In this document: positions 23,700 through 24,335 of the stretch, in pieces
Layout of the letters: every line of letters starts with the position of its first letter
How positions within the stretch are numbered: position 1 is the first letter of the stretch
Source: JANLSE01 sp038214135
Lineage (GTDB): Bacteria > Chloroflexota > Chloroflexia > Chloroflexales > Roseiflexaceae
Reading direction: 5' to 3'
Length of the DNA: 24,335 bases
Assembly (NCBI GenBank): GCA_038214135.1
Contig: JBBQSD010000096.1
Location: 1 to 24,335 of the forward strand
Position numbers and translations under genes: made by a program
The notes under the pieces: model-generated
What the model saw: the letters and a program-made list of their open reading frames with translations, nothing else
Told to the model about the DNA's origin: nothing
Database searches by the model: none

Positions 23700-23808
23700 A
23701 GGGTCTGTCCTATTGAGCACAGCGAAGCATCGCGCATCCTGATACGATCCGCCAGATCCTTGGCCAGGGCACCCTTTGGGCCTGTTACCCCCGCTCAGGA
23801 TGACATGC
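23700..23808. repeat. Dispersed intergenic repeat with CATCCTGA/TCAGGATG arms
   Basis: CATCCTGA (23735-23742) and TCAGGATG (23795-23802) are inverted repeats. The text reads ..AGCGAAGCATCGCGCATCCTGA..CAGATCCTT..CGCTCAGGATGACATG.., a type that I recall as common in Chloroflexota intergenic DNA. It lies between the regulator and the dehydrogenase gene. Confidence 0.5.
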
Positions 23809-23826
23809 AACCTCGGTTTATTGAGA

Positions 23827-23839
23827 AGGAGACTCTCCT
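23827..23839 (+). promoter_or_regulatory. Ribosome-binding-site hairpin before the dehydrogenase
   Basis: AGGAG ACT CTCCT (23827-23839) is a perfect inverted repeat with the Shine-Dalgarno sequence in its left arm, two bases before the ATG at 23842. It could hide the ribosome-binding site. The stem is only 5-6 bp and may be weak. Confidence 0.35.
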
Positions 23840-23841
23840 CT

Positions 23842-24335
23842 ATGTCGAGCGATGTACGCTATACCCTGCTGCTCGCAACCTACCTTGAGCCTGAATATGT
23901 CGAACGGCTTCGGCAGGTCAGCCCACGCTTGAATATAATCTATGAGTCCGAATTACTGCCATCCTCACGCTATCCCGGCGATCACTATAATGCGATCACT
24001 CGCACCGACGAGCAAGAGATTCGTTGGCAGGCCTTGCTTAAACAGGCAGATATTCTGTTCGATTTTGATCCAACCCATCGCCAGGATCTGCCCGAACTGG
24101 CCCCACAGATTCGTTGGATTCAGGCCAGCAGTGCTGGGATTGGCCAGTTTGTGCGGCGTATGCAGTACGACAAACGCATGCCCAATACTGTCTTCACTAC
24201 GGCAAGTGGGACTCACGCCCAACCGTTGGCTGAGTTTTGTACAATGGCCATGCTCATGTTCAGCCGTGGCCTGTTGCAGATGCTCGATCAGCAGCGCCGC
24301 AAACATTGGCAGCGCTATGCTGGTACCGATCTGGT
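23842..24335 (+). CDS. D-2-hydroxyacid dehydrogenase family protein (partial)
   Basis: The reading frame is open from the ATG at 23842 to the window edge (164 complete codons), so the C-terminus is missing. IRWIQASSAGIGQF (90-103) and TTASGTHAQPLAEFCTMAMLMFSRGL (119-144) match the substrate-side catalytic domain of the D-isomer 2-hydroxyacid dehydrogenase family, where the first GxxP/H..A-E motif leads into the hinge helix. The NAD-binding domain with its GxGxxG and catalytic Arg/Glu/His would lie beyond the edge. Substrate and exact member cannot be given. AAGGAG (23826-23831) is 10 bases upstream of the start. Confidence 0.75.
   Translation, partial: MSSDVRYTLLLATYLEPEYVERLRQVSPRLNIIYESELLPSSRYPGDHYNAITRTDEQEIRWQALLKQADILFDFDPTHRQDLPELAPQIRWIQASSAGIGQFVRRMQYDKRMPNTVFTTASGTHAQPLAEFCTMAMLMFSRGLLQMLDQQRRKHWQRYAGTDL

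Overview
This 24.3 kb stretch looks like chromosomal DNA from a member of the Chloroflexota, most likely class Chloroflexia (the Chloroflexus / Roseiflexus / Herpetosiphon side). That is an inference. It rests on a secreted protein with the two-copy 'CFxETGFCISGRxREFWExNGG ... PYxVLLGxLG' module typical of this group, a secreted nuclease ending in an LPLIVR tail, an FHA-tailed Ser/Thr kinase, moderately high GC, and many short palindromic intergenic repeats of the GTAGGGGC / GTAGAGACG type. I see no rRNA, tRNA, CRISPR array, transposase or phage gene. Gene order is that of ordinary core and accessory chromosome.

Layout. 1-273: leader with two copies of a 29-bp repeat, a hairpin repeat and a good sigma70-like promoter. 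274-4819 (+): a probable operon of a membrane-bound Fe-S/CCG-domain oxidoreductase (EtfD-like), a GNAT acetyltransferase and an M3-family oligoendopeptidase, closed by a perfect 40-bp palindrome that contains the last stop codon. 4874-5683 (-): purQ. 5792-7255 (-) and 7396-8676 (+): a divergent pair of a Ser/Thr kinase (kinase, zinc ribbon, FHA) and a VWA-domain protein with a threonine-bearing basic tail. 8948-10997 (-): a response regulator and histidine kinase with overlapping ends. 11286-12233 (+): an ApbE-type flavin transferase. 12304-13293 (-) and 13776-15809 (+): two divergent secreted proteins separated by a roughly 480-bp spacer with a 35-bp tandem repeat. 15927-16349 (-): a PPOX-class F420-type oxidoreductase. 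16481-20209 (+): mfd. 20253-20828 (-): a YdcF/SanA-like membrane protein. 20927-21271 (+): a small membrane protein. 21236-22770 (-): a methyltransferase coupled to a seven-helix-like membrane protein. 22886-23683 (+): an XRE/MmyB-type regulator, divergent from the methyltransferase and preceded by a 14-codon upstream ORF. 23842-end (+): the N-terminal part of a D-2-hydroxyacid dehydrogenase, cut by the window edge.

How it works together. Most genes are in small independent units, and convergent ends are repeatedly marked by hairpin repeats (4817-4856, 8747-8769, 15815-15929, 20228-20247) that may double as bidirectional terminators. The most system-like element is the kinase/VWA pair: the kinase carries a phosphothreonine-binding FHA domain and its divergent neighbour ends in a compact Thr-rich basic tail, which suggests a substrate/reader relationship. 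The regulator/methyltransferase/membrane-protein group at 21.2-23.7 kb is a second candidate unit with probable local control. No clearly novel defence or biosynthetic system is visible; the best leads are regulatory.
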